Below, in pieces: positions 1 to 6,636 of a stretch of DNA of 14,512 nucleotides. Below the pieces are notes generated by a model. That model was not told where the DNA came from, did no database searches, and was given only the letters and a program-made list of their open reading frames with translations. The translations under genes and the position numbers were made by a program. The stretch is taken from contig JAFOFM010000185.1 in NCBI GenBank assembly GCA_017387265.1, positions 1 through 14,512 on the forward strand, given 5' to 3'. Position 1 is the first letter of the stretch. Every line of letters begins with the position of its first letter. Origin of the DNA: Peptococcaceae bacterium (lineage in GTDB: Bacteria > Bacillota > Peptococcia > Peptococcales > Peptococcaceae).

Positions 1-668
1 ACTACACCAGTTAGTTCACGCAATCCTTCCGGCACCGGATTCTGCCATAAAAACGGGCGATACTGCTGCCATGCAAACAGACACTCTCCCGGCTGTGAAT
101 CATTCACATAGACAGCCGTAAAACGGTATCTTCCCTCCACCTGCAGCATCTGATGATCAACGGTACATGCCTGTACCTCTGCCGTAACCGCTGTCGTCAG
201 CACACTGCTGCAGGCAGGCCAGGTTTCCGGAAGTTCCAGCCTTTCTATCATTGCAAACTGTCCTGCAATCACCTGCGTAGACTGCAGCTGTAATGCGCGG
301 GGAAGCTGTATAACCAGTTCCAGAAGCAGATGCTGACCGGCTGCCTTCCCCCGGCTGTATAACAGACAGGCTTCTCCTGTAAAAGGAACCGGCTCCGCAA
401 TTGTTCCCTGTAACCATAATTCCACCGAATAAATGAAAGACTCACCTTTAGAATCCCGATACAGCACTTCCAGCTGCACACTTCCTGCCAGCTCATCCTG
501 ACATTCCGGTTCTGATACACCCTTCCAGGATTTCAGTTGAATGCCTTCCACCAGTCCATCTGCTGGTGATGGCAGACACAGCATCGCTTTGCATAGAAAC
601 GTACATGCCCGCTGGTCCGTTAAAAGGGCAACATCATTCCATTCGCAGGCCAGATTTTCACTCTGCAC
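1..668 (-). CDS. SPOCS/DUF3794-like protein, 3' end cut by window edge
   Basis: The frame is open from a GTG at 668 to the window edge: 222 codons with no stop. The GTG is chosen because GGAGGT at 677-682 lies 8 nt upstream; the first in-frame ATG is about 29 codons further in and has no such site. The protein has no signal peptide or membrane segment and is rich in Glu, Gln and Val. Two similar segments alternate beta-like stretches. Around residues 60-75 it reads GSVQLEVLYRDS. Around 163-206 it reads DHQMLQVEGRYRFTAVYVND, then an aromatic-Pro-Phe end. This pattern (VEG, V-x-x-LY, then pF) resembles the SPOCS domain (DUF3794) of SipL-type spore-coat proteins. It lies just downstream of ppx next to the sporulation cluster, which fits. 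The family call is from pattern only; the open frame is certain, the function is not. Confidence 0.6.
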   Translation of the reverse strand, partial: MQSENLACEWNDVALLTDQRACTFLCKAMLCLPSPADGLVEGIQLKSWKGVSEPECQDELAGSVQLEVLYRDSKGESFIYSVELWLQGTIAEPVPFTGEACLLYSRGKAAGQHLLLELVIQLPRALQLQSTQVIAGQFAMIERLELPETWPACSSVLTTAVTAEVQACTVDHQMLQVEGRYRFTAVYVNDSQPGECLFAWQQYRPFLWQNPVPEGLRELTGV

Positions 669-676
669 CTTGCAAC

Positions 677-710
677 ACCTCCATAGTCCATTTCTTTATG
701 TATATGGAGG
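677..710 (-). promoter_or_regulatory. Hairpin that would mask the ribosome binding site of the SPOCS-like gene
   Basis: On the minus strand CCTCCATA (710-703) and TATGGAGG (685-678) form a perfect 8-bp inverted repeat with a 17-nt loop. The 3' arm contains the GGAGG of the only good ribosome binding site for the GTG start at 668. If the RNA folds this way, translation initiation would be blocked until the helix opens, for example by ribosomes or a factor acting upstream. The repeat is seen directly; regulation is inference. Confidence 0.45.
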
Positions 711-721
711 CTGCATCCTGT

Positions 722-1597
722 TTATGCCTGGAACTCCGATAACAGTAAACCGTATACCAGACCTTTATCGCTGATGATAACTTCATTTACACCCAGAAGT
801 TCCATGGTTTTCTGCAGAATCAGTACCCCATACGGCATAATATCTGCGCGCTGCGGCTTCATGCCGGGAATCAGCTCCCGTTCCTGCTGCGTCATCCGGA
901 GCAGTTTTTCACACCACTCATCCACCCGTTCTTTTGTCAGTTTCTGACCATGAATTTTTTTTCCGTCATATCTGACAAGTCCGAGTTCCATAGCCATCAG
1001 GCAGGTATTGGTACCGCCAACTGCAATTAACGCACAATCTTCCGGCAATGCTTCTGTTTTCAGCTGCGACAGAGTCTCTTCCAGCTGCGGCCGCAGTTCC
1101 GGATGTTCCAGAAGCCGTACCGCACCCATATTAACACTGGCACCATGTACACCGCCTTCTACCGGATATACCAGTTCGGTACTCCCGCCGCCGATATCCA
1201 GCACAGCCAGCGGCCGGTCCAAGTGAGCGAAATCTCCGCTGGCCCCCAGATAACTGAGTTCTGCCTCTACCTGCCCAGGCAGAACTTCCATAAACACGCC
1301 GGCTGCTTTGCTGACTTCCTGCAGCACTTCTACCTGATTCGCCGCATCGCGCACAGCACTGGTAGCCGTGATACGAAAATCATAGGCGTTCATCAGACGA
1401 GCGGTTTCCATAAAATGTTTTACTGTTTCAATATTGCGTTTCAGCGGTTCCGGCTGGATAATACGTTCTGTTCCCATGCCCTCGCCCAGACGAGTTTCTG
1501 CCACCTGGGTATATACAATCTGTACTGCACCGTTTCCCTGTTCACCAATTGCCAGTCGGGTACTGTTGGTACCCATATCAATCACTGCTTTTCGCAT
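722..1597 (-). CDS. Ppx/GppA family phosphatase (exopolyphosphatase or pppGpp phosphohydrolase)
   Basis: The 291-residue cytosolic protein belongs to the ASKHA-fold Ppx/GppA family, which releases phosphate from polyphosphate or converts pppGpp to ppGpp. Family landmarks are all present: phosphate loop DMGTNSTRL at 7-15, ATSAVRDAAN at 78-87, DIGGGSTEL at 134-142, GGTNT at 194-198, and the closing SDKGLVYGLL around 276-285. Glu111 in GQVEAE aligns with the catalytic glutamate region, although the usual preceding acidic residue is Val110. The length is that of the short two-domain form, without the C-terminal HD-like domain of Escherichia coli Ppx. AGGAGG at 1605-1610 sits 7 nt before the ATG. 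Ppx genes commonly follow the divIC/S1 pair in Clostridia. A terminator separates it from yabR, so it is read by readthrough or from an unseen promoter. Sequence does not decide between Ppx and GppA activity. Confidence 0.9.
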   Translation of the reverse strand: MRKAVIDMGTNSTRLAIGEQGNGAVQIVYTQVAETRLGEGMGTERIIQPEPLKRNIETVKHFMETARLMNAYDFRITATSAVRDAANQVEVLQEVSKAAGVFMEVLPGQVEAELSYLGASGDFAHLDRPLAVLDIGGGSTELVYPVEGGVHGASVNMGAVRLLEHPELRPQLEETLSQLKTEALPEDCALIAVGGTNTCLMAMELGLVRYDGKKIHGQKLTKERVDEWCEKLLRMTQQERELIPGMKPQRADIMPYGVLILQKTMELLGVNEVIISDKGLVYGLLLSEFQA

Positions 1598-1641
1598 AAA
1601 AATTCCTCCTTAGCTGTTTTTATAAATTTTTGCCGGTTTAT

Positions 1642-1671
1642 AAAAAAAACGGTGTACGAATACGCACACCG
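1642..1671 (-). terminator. Rho-independent terminator after the S1-domain gene
   Basis: On the minus strand CGGTGTGCG (1671-1663), loop TATT, and CGTACACCG (1658-1650) form a 9-bp stem including one G-T pair. Eight T residues (1649-1642) follow directly. It lies 8 nt beyond the stop codon of the S1-domain gene and 44 nt before ppx. It therefore ends or attenuates the yabP-yabQ-divIC-yabR transcript. Confidence 0.88.
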
Positions 1672-1679
1672 CCGGTATA

Positions 1680-2039
1680 TTAATATCTATTGCCGCTTTT
1701 CCGTTTGTTATTCATATTTTTGTTCAGAGAAGCCAGCTTTTCATCGCTATCTTTCATAAAACGGGCCAGACGGTCTTCAAAGGAAACAGTTGGCTGTTTT
1801 GGGCGTTCTTTTGCCTGGCGGATGGATAACCCGATTTTCCCGCTGTCATCTACATTGATAACTTTTACCTTTACAGCATCTTTAACCTTTAAAAATTCGT
1901 TTACGTCGTTTACATAAGTGTCTGCGACCTCAGAGATATGAACCAGACCGGTTTCACCTGTGCTAAGTTCAATGAATGCTCCAAATTTTGTAATACCTGT
2001 TACGGTTCCCTCTAAAATTTGCCCTTTACTGATGGACAT
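1680..2039 (-). CDS. yabR: S1-domain RNA-binding protein, YabR type
   Basis: This 119-residue protein has one S1 OB-fold at about residues 4-74. It starts GQILEGTVTGITKFGAFIEL and carries the signature GLVHISEV at 31-38 and a closing IGLSIRQ. A basic, probably disordered tail of some 45 residues follows, ending KNMNNKRKSGNRY. The family (YabR, general stress protein 13, CvfD) binds RNA or ribosomes. The gene follows divIC in many Bacillota, as here. A GGGAGG lies upstream of the ATG with a slightly long gap of about 11 nt. The gap to divIC is 62 nt and the gene is followed at once by a strong terminator. This makes it the last gene of the sporulation/division transcript. Confidence 0.92.
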   Translation of the reverse strand: MSISKGQILEGTVTGITKFGAFIELSTGETGLVHISEVADTYVNDVNEFLKVKDAVKVKVINVDDSGKIGLSIRQAKERPKQPTVSFEDRLARFMKDSDEKLASLNKNMNNKRKSGNRY

Positions 2040-2101
2040 GCGAACAAACTGCCTCCCTAATTATATTTATGTCTTTCTGACATACTCTAAAACATCCTGC
2101 T

Positions 2102-2398
2102 TTATTGTGCCTGACCGGAATCCACGTGACGAATCAGAACTTCACCGTCTCTTACCAGACCCAGTTTTTCACGGGCAATCTTTTCAACGGCATCTTCACT
2201 GCTCATATATTCCAGTTCCGCCTGCAGCTCCGTCTGCTGGGTATATGCTGCATCCAGCTCCTGTGACAGCTGACTCTGCTGCATTTTCAGATCCACAATA
2301 CTGGTAGTACCATAAATCAGATGGCAAACAACATACACTGCCACCAGTGCAATTACAAATTTTCTGGTATTCAGTTTTAAACCTTTTTTCTTTGCCAT
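2102..2398 (-). CDS. divIC: Septum formation initiator, FtsB/DivIC family
   Basis: The 98-residue bitopic membrane protein has the FtsB/DivIC plan. A short Lys-rich cytoplasmic N-terminus is followed by one membrane helix at about 13-31, an extracytoplasmic coiled coil rich in Gln and Leu at about 36-65, and the family motif EDAVEKIAREKLGLVRDGE at about 68-86. DivIC works with FtsL and DivIB in the division complex that activates septal peptidoglycan synthesis. GGTGGTGAT lies before the ATG. Between yabQ and an S1-domain gene it is in its classical Bacillota position. Escherichia coli FtsB is the homologue; the neighbours favour the name divIC. Confidence 0.93.
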   Translation of the reverse strand: MAKKKGLKLNTRKFVIALVAVYVVCHLIYGTTSIVDLKMQQSQLSQELDAAYTQQTELQAELEYMSSEDAVEKIAREKLGLVRDGEVLIRHVDSGQAQ

Positions 2399-2460
2399 AC
2401 AATCACCACCGCATGTTTTGACATCCTATATTATATAATAAATTTTTTTCAAAAGCTATA

Positions 2461-2946
2461 TTAACTTAAAAATTTATTTTCATTTTCTATAATATTTTCT
2501 TCCGCAATGGCGAATTCCTGCTTTTCTTTCCAGAATTTACGTACTCTATTTATCCATGGCATAAACAGCGTTTCAAAAAGTATACGCCATGGCCATGATA
2601 AAATCCGCCAGAACCGATGCCAGATAAACAGACTCCCTTTTGCCAGCAGTCTGCAGCAGCGTTCCAGTTTCTTTCTGAAAAACAGCTGATACACTGTTAT
2701 ACCGCCAGCCAGACCCAGAACAACATAATTGCGCACCAGTCCTCCGCTCACCTGTAACAGGATCAGCCAGAGGCTGACTGCCCAGAACACACAAAACAGA
2801 AAATCACCGGCTGTCCGTTTCCGGTAACTCCAGCGTCCCATTTTGAAAAAGCTCTGTTTCTGATGACTGCTGAACATCATCAGCCAGCCCCATAGAACCA
2901 TCTGTATCATCTGCCATAACTGCTGACTCACTGAAAATTCCGTCAT
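2461..2946 (-). CDS. yabQ: Spore cortex protein YabQ
   Basis: This 161-residue integral membrane protein has hydrophobic segments at about 9-25, 47-66 and 72-90. A basic, Trp-rich C-terminal half follows (WHRFWRILSWPWR) with a charged end. YabQ is needed for spore cortex formation in Bacillus subtilis and sits in the membranes around the forespore. The family diverges strongly in sequence, so the call rests on topology, size, the arrangement ahead of divIC, and translational coupling to yabP. Its ATG overlaps the yabP TGA as ATGA (2943-2946). It should be transcribed with yabP from the candidate sigma-E promoter. Confidence 0.85.
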   Translation of the reverse strand: MTEFSVSQQLWQMIQMVLWGWLMMFSSHQKQSFFKMGRWSYRKRTAGDFLFCVFWAVSLWLILLQVSGGLVRNYVVLGLAGGITVYQLFFRKKLERCCRLLAKGSLFIWHRFWRILSWPWRILFETLFMPWINRVRKFWKEKQEFAIAEENIIENENKFLS

Positions 2947-3248
2947 GAAAACATCCGGGCCATCAGCCCGCCCGTCTTTTTCTTTTTCACACGCTTCTGT
3001 CTCTCATCCAGATATCGAAAACTGCTGATGATACCATCTACCTGCAGGTTGCCATCCTCCACATCCAGACTGGTCATATTCAGATGCGCTCCTTTTATCT
3101 CCAGCCGTCCCAGCTCCGTTTCCAGTACAATAACTTCATCATCGAATTCCGCCACATTCTGAACACTATTTAAACGAAGCAGCTGACGGTTTATCAGTTC
3201 CAGAGTTGGCAGCTGTTTTTCCTGTTCCTGCTTTTCCTGTTCCTGCAT
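2943..3248 (-). CDS. yabP: Sporulation protein YabP
   Basis: The chosen product has 101 residues. The longest frame starts at 3257, but its ATG is 2 nt from the AGGAAG site (3258-3263). The ATG at 3248 is 9 nt away, so I prefer it. An N-terminal Gln/Glu/Lys stretch precedes the YabP domain at about 17-82: ELINRQLLRLNSVQNVAEFD, then GRLEIKGAHLNMTSLDVEDGN and VDGIISSFRYLDE. A Lys-rich tail follows. YabP-family proteins (with YqfC) are small sporulation proteins made in the mother cell. The gene opens the yabPQ-divIC-yabR cluster and overlaps yabQ by 4 nt. Confidence 0.9.
   Translation of the reverse strand: MQEQEKQEQEKQLPTLELINRQLLRLNSVQNVAEFDDEVIVLETELGRLEIKGAHLNMTSLDVEDGNLQVDGIISSFRYLDERQKRVKKKKTGGLMARMFS
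3217..3246. repeat. Two perfect 15-bp tandem copies inside yabP
   Basis: The plus-strand unit TTTTCCTGTTCCTGC occurs at 3217-3231 and again at 3232-3246 without a break. On the coding strand each copy encodes QEQEK directly after the start codon. The length is a multiple of three, so the frame is kept. It looks like a slippage or duplication product and a possible site of length variation between strains. Confidence 0.8.
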
Positions 3249-3279
3249 AGAAATCATCTTCCTTTCTATGGAATGATAT

Positions 3280-3308
3280 ATTCTATGCTTTGCAGCCTCT
3301 GATTATGC
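3280..3308 (-). promoter_or_regulatory. Candidate sigma-E promoter for yabP-yabQ
   Basis: On the minus strand GCATAAT (3308-3302) and CATAGAAT (3287-3280) are 14 nt apart. The sigma-E consensus in Bacillus is KMATATT, 14-15 nt, CATACANT. Each element differs from it by one base. The predicted start near 3273 gives a leader of about 25 nt before the yabP ATG at 3248. In B. subtilis yabP is known to be transcribed by sigma-E, which supports the reading. The match is from eye only. Confidence 0.6.
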
Positions 3309-3315
3309 CAGAACA

Positions 3316-3347
3316 TAAAAATACCGTCAGCGGTTCAGGCTGACGGT
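3316..3347 (-). terminator. Rho-independent terminator of the murJ-cofE-like-exonuclease unit
   Basis: ACCGTCAGC (3323-3331) and GCTGACGGT (3339-3347) form a perfect 9-bp stem with a 7-nt loop. On the minus strand the stem is followed by ATTTTTAT. It lies about 60 nt past the exonuclease stop codon and just before the yabP promoter, insulating the two units. Confidence 0.85.
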
Positions 3348-3406
3348 ACGATTTTCTTTATTATATGACATTATACGGCGCTTCTGTTCTGCAGCTATGC
3401 GGACGT

Positions 3407-4078
3407 TTATGATTCCGATGCTGCCAGGAGCTTCGCCATATCCGGAAACAGATCGGCCAGCGTGGATGTCATTGGTTCTGCCGGTTTGAAAGCTTCAATC
3501 ACCGGTCCCATAATACGCTGAAATTCTGTTTCGTTTTTTGAAAGTGCAAAAATTTTGGCTGTGTTACGCGCATCCCACAATGCATCGTGGGCATCGCCGT
3601 CAAAATCAGCCTGAATGGCGTTAATGGCATGTTTCAGACTTACACGCTGCGAAATCCCCAGCATATCACCAAACATGCGCTGAAAATCCACCCAGTTGTC
3701 ACAAAGCCGATGCAGTTCTTTACATTCCAGCTCTTTCAGGCTTAATTCCCGCTTCAGCTGCCGCAAATCGGCATCGCTCCATGCATAAATCGTCAGCGCC
3801 TCATCACCGCACCAACGGACAAACTGCTGTAGAGCAGGCCATAAAACCGGTGCCTCCGCGACGGTTTCGGTAGTGATTCCTGTTACCTTGGTACAGACTT
3901 TCTCAATTTTGTCGTTAAACTCCGGTTTTACATAAGATTTAAAGCAGTCAATTTCCTGACAGCTGTCATCCAGCATCACCGCTCCGATTTCTACAATTTC
4001 CATTTTACTGAAGCCGCGTTCTTCTACATATTCTGCTGCAATGTGGTTCATCTCAAAATCTACGAATATATGACGCAT
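3407..4078 (-). CDS. DEDDh-type 3'-5' exonuclease (RNase T / PolC epsilon fold, KapD-like)
   Basis: The 223-residue soluble protein carries a complete DEDDh nuclease site: FVDFEM gives Asp7 and Glu9, WSDAD around 100-104 gives the third acid, and HDALWDARNTA at 164-174 gives His164 and Asp169. The fold covers about residues 3-180. A C-terminal extension of about 40 residues is of unknown role. Such enzymes trim DNA or RNA 3' ends using two metal ions. KapD, a sporulation-linked exonuclease of Bacillus, has the same size and begins similarly (FIDFEF), so KapD-like is possible but unproven. The ribosome binding site TAGGAG overlaps the TAG stop of the upstream CofE-like gene and lies 6 nt before the ATG. 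The two genes are therefore translationally linked. Confidence 0.88.
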   Translation of the reverse strand: MRHIFVDFEMNHIAAEYVEERGFSKMEIVEIGAVMLDDSCQEIDCFKSYVKPEFNDKIEKVCTKVTGITTETVAEAPVLWPALQQFVRWCGDEALTIYAWSDADLRQLKRELSLKELECKELHRLCDNWVDFQRMFGDMLGISQRVSLKHAINAIQADFDGDAHDALWDARNTAKIFALSKNETEFQRIMGPVIEAFKPAEPMTSTLADLFPDMAKLLAASES

Positions 4079-4087
4079 AACCGGCTC

Positions 4088-4789
4088 CTATTTCCCTGCT
4101 TTTCTTAAAAGACCCATCGGTGTACATTCGGTACCCTGGCCCAGCGGATTATCGCGCAGCGCCTCTTCCAGAACCGAAATCATTTTCTTTTTGCCGCTAA
4201 AGCCAAGAATCTCAATACTTAAATCGTTCGCATCGATAATGGCAACATCATAGCCGATTGCCTGGGAAATTTCTTTTGCACTTTTTTCCGGATCTTCCGG
4301 CCCTAATGTTACACAGCGATCCAGAGGCGGTAATGCACCCGGGCTTGGACCATCAATGGCACGCACTTTTTCACCGGCAATCGCATAGAAAATCCCTCTC
4401 TTTTTAAACAGCTTGCCAACAGCAGAGCAGGCCGCTGCAAACAGAATCCGGGCAGTGCCAGCCTGCTGCAGAGTAATTTCCATTGTTTCCGGCATAGTAC
4501 GCCCTAAGCCGTGCGGAGAACGATACACGAATTTTACTAACAGCCGTGCCAGTGGGCGAGGATGAATTTCATCAATCGGAATCGCACGGTTCTGTGTGCA
4601 GGCTACCGCCTTCTCCGACATAAACAGAATATCCCCTTTTTTCATATGCGGTACGGCATAGGTTTTTACCACATTTACAATATCATCGTCTCTGGTGATA
4701 ACATGAGTACGAATAGCGTGCCGTTCATATAAAACCCCGCCTGCTTCGCGCACCAGTTCCTTACCTTCATTGATTTTTACATTATCCAT
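4088..4789 (-). CDS. CofE/FbiB-like protein (coenzyme F420:L-glutamate ligase domain)
   Basis: The 233-residue protein resembles the F420-ligase fold (COG1478/PF01996). It has THVIT near 28-32, GDILFMSEKAVACTQNR at 52-68 (family form gDvvvv-KivsKaEgR), IDGPSPGALPPLDRCVTLGP in the middle, and DANDLSIEILG near the C-terminus. In archaea and actinobacteria CofE/FbiB adds glutamate to F420-0. No other F420 gene is in this window, so the substrate here is open. A frame extends to an ATG at 4828. I prefer the ATG at 4789 because AGGAG at 4800-4804 precedes it and nothing similar precedes 4828. It lies 75 nt after murJ and is coupled to the exonuclease gene downstream. The family call is fairly secure; the reaction is not. 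Confidence 0.72.
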   Translation of the reverse strand: MDNVKINEGKELVREAGGVLYERHAIRTHVITRDDDIVNVVKTYAVPHMKKGDILFMSEKAVACTQNRAIPIDEIHPRPLARLLVKFVYRSPHGLGRTMPETMEITLQQAGTARILFAAACSAVGKLFKKRGIFYAIAGEKVRAIDGPSPGALPPLDRCVTLGPEDPEKSAKEISQAIGYDVAIIDANDLSIEILGFSGKKKMISVLEEALRDNPLGQGTECTPMGLLRKAGK

Positions 4790-4864
4790 GCTGCTTCCAC
4801 TCCTATATTTCAGACTCACGTTTTCCATATCTGATTTCTACTTTATTTTATCTGACTGCATACC

Positions 4865-6511
4865 CTACCGGCGCAGTTTTCGTTTTACAACACGAAGCAC
4901 CATGCGTGCCTCTTCCATTTTCATAACAATTGCCATGATGGCATATACCAGAACACCAGCTATAATTCCGACTGCCACCTGCATTACCTGCATAAGTTTG
5001 CCGGATACATCCAGAAGCTGTTCCAGCCCCGCAGCAGTATAATATACAATCACTGCCATCACAACCGAAGCGATTACCGATTGCAGCGCCGACTTCGCCA
5101 GAGCCTGTCCGCCAAACGGACCGATTTTCCGGCGCAGGAAAAATCCAAGAACCGCCATACTTAACAGCCCTGTCAGCGAATATGCCAGTGCCAGCCCCCG
5201 ATATTCCAATGGGCCTACCAGCGCAATGCTGAGTACAATATTAAACAGCAATACAAATACATTGATCAGTACCGGGGATTTGGTATCCTGCACCGCATAA
5301 AAACCGCGGTTTAAAATCTGCTGAGAACCGTAACCTACAATCCCGATACAGTAAAATACTAAAATAACCGAAACCATTTCAATCTGTTCCGATGTAACAG
5401 CCCCCTGCTGATACATGGCACGCACCACCGGATGACTTAATGCCATAAGTCCTGCCGATGCCGGCAGTGTAATAAAAATAATCGTGCGCAGCCCCATCGT
5501 CAGGTTCTTTTTATACTCTTCCATTTCACCGCGAGCCACATGGCTGGTCATGGTTGGAAATACCGACAGCCCGATAGCCGCCGCAAAAATACCAACCGGC
5601 AGCATCATGATACGCTGCGCCTGTTTTAATGCATATACGACGCCTTCTCCCAGAGTCGAAGCCAGATACTGGCTTACCAGAAGATTGATTTCGTTCATCG
5701 ATAAACCCAGCACCACCGGCATAAACAGCAGGAAAAACTGCTTAACGCCCGGGTGATGCAGATTAATTGTAAAACGGTAAGAAAACCGGTACTGGCGCAT
5801 GGAACGAATCTGTAACAGCAGATTCAGTGCCGCACCGACAACCACACCAATGGTAAATGCCATAATTCCAATATGCTGTGCCAGCAGAAGCCCGATTACA
5901 ATAATCGCGATATTATAGACAACCGCACCAAGTGCCGGTACGGTGAATTCTTTATAGCACTGCAGAATCCCCTGAGAAATACCTGCCAGACACATAAAAA
6001 AGCTTTGTGCAAACATAATGCGTGTCAGAAGGATGGTCAGTGCCGTTGCCTGTTCTGCCTCCGCATGCTGGAAGTTGGTCAGAAGTTCTACTAACTGCGG
6101 TGTAAACACCATACCAATCGCAATCAGCACCATAGACGCTACCGCCACGATATTTAAAATGGTGCTGGCCATCTCATAGCCGTCATCTTCTTTATTCGTT
6201 GCCAGATAACTGCTGAACACCGGAATAAAAGCGGAACTTAAGCCGCCGCCAACCAGCGCAAAATAAATCAGGTCAGGAATAGTGAACGCTGCCGCATAGG
6301 CATCCGCCTGCCAGCTGATGCCAAACGTACTGCTGACAGAAATATCCCGTACAAAACCCAGAATCCTGGATATGGTCATCATAATGGTCAGCATCCCTGC
6401 TGCATACAGCACACTGCTGTGTTTCTTTTTAGAAACTGCTGCCGGGTTCTGTGCCTGCCCATTCTCCTGTGTTTTTTTATGTGATTTTGGCCCGTGTTTT
6501 GGCTGATACAT
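4865..6511 (-). CDS. murJ: Lipid II flippase MurJ (MviN family)
   Basis: The 548-residue polytopic membrane protein of the MOP superfamily flips lipid II across the cytoplasmic membrane for peptidoglycan synthesis. A cytoplasmic, basic N-terminal extension of about 33 residues precedes the core. Then come SRILGFVRD (48-56, with the conserved Arg and Asp), QADAYAAAFTIPD (68-80) and GGGLSSAFIPVF, the usual MurJ start. The rest is a series of about 14 hydrophobic helices ending in a basic RVVKRKLRR tail. Length is typical. The ATG at 6511 has only a modest ribosome binding site (AGGT about 9 nt upstream; GGAG is too close), so the exact start is less certain than the gene. A sigma-A type promoter lies about 50-80 nt upstream. 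Spore-forming Bacillota often have several MurJ/SpoVB paralogues; this one looks like a general MurJ. Confidence 0.93.
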   Translation of the reverse strand: MYQPKHGPKSHKKTQENGQAQNPAAVSKKKHSSVLYAAGMLTIMMTISRILGFVRDISVSSTFGISWQADAYAAAFTIPDLIYFALVGGGLSSAFIPVFSSYLATNKEDDGYEMASTILNIVAVASMVLIAIGMVFTPQLVELLTNFQHAEAEQATALTILLTRIMFAQSFFMCLAGISQGILQCYKEFTVPALGAVVYNIAIIVIGLLLAQHIGIMAFTIGVVVGAALNLLLQIRSMRQYRFSYRFTINLHHPGVKQFFLLFMPVVLGLSMNEINLLVSQYLASTLGEGVVYALKQAQRIMMLPVGIFAAAIGLSVFPTMTSHVARGEMEEYKKNLTMGLRTIIFITLPASAGLMALSHPVVRAMYQQGAVTSEQIEMVSVILVFYCIGIVGYGSQQILNRGFYAVQDTKSPVLINVFVLLFNIVLSIALVGPLEYRGLALAYSLTGLLSMAVLGFFLRRKIGPFGGQALAKSALQSVIASVVMAVIVYYTAAGLEQLLDVSGKLMQVMQVAVGIIAGVLVYAIMAIVMKMEEARMVLRVVKRKLRR

Positions 6512-6559
6512 ACTCCGTCTACCTGATCTTTCCTCAAAGATTTTTACATCAACTATTTT

Positions 6560-6588
6560 ATCTTATTAGAAAATATTTGTATAGACAA
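6560..6588 (-). promoter_or_regulatory. Sigma-A type promoter for murJ
   Basis: On the minus strand TTGTCT (6588-6583), a 17-nt spacer and TAAGAT (6565-6560) give a good housekeeping promoter. It lies in the AT-rich 125-bp gap between the exchanger gene and murJ. The predicted start near 6553 leaves a leader of about 40 nt. Confidence 0.6.
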
Positions 6589-6636
6589 ATCTTCTGTATT
6601 TTTATCATGTTTTTTCGGCCTGTTCCATCTTCGCCG

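Noticed and set aside
1103..1759. 218-codon plus-strand frame opposite ppx and yabR
   Set aside because: Antisense to two clearly identified genes and across their terminator; no family features.
2060..2085. Possible promoter and hairpin between divIC and yabR (TATAAT at 2065-2060; TATGTC/GACATA inverted repeat)
   Set aside because: No acceptable -35 at 16-18 nt, and the 6-bp hairpin has no T-run. Cotranscription from yabP or further upstream is simpler.
6590..6636. Terminator after the cation exchanger gene (CGGC/GCCG)
   Set aside because: Only a 4-bp stem, followed by A rather than T on the minus strand.
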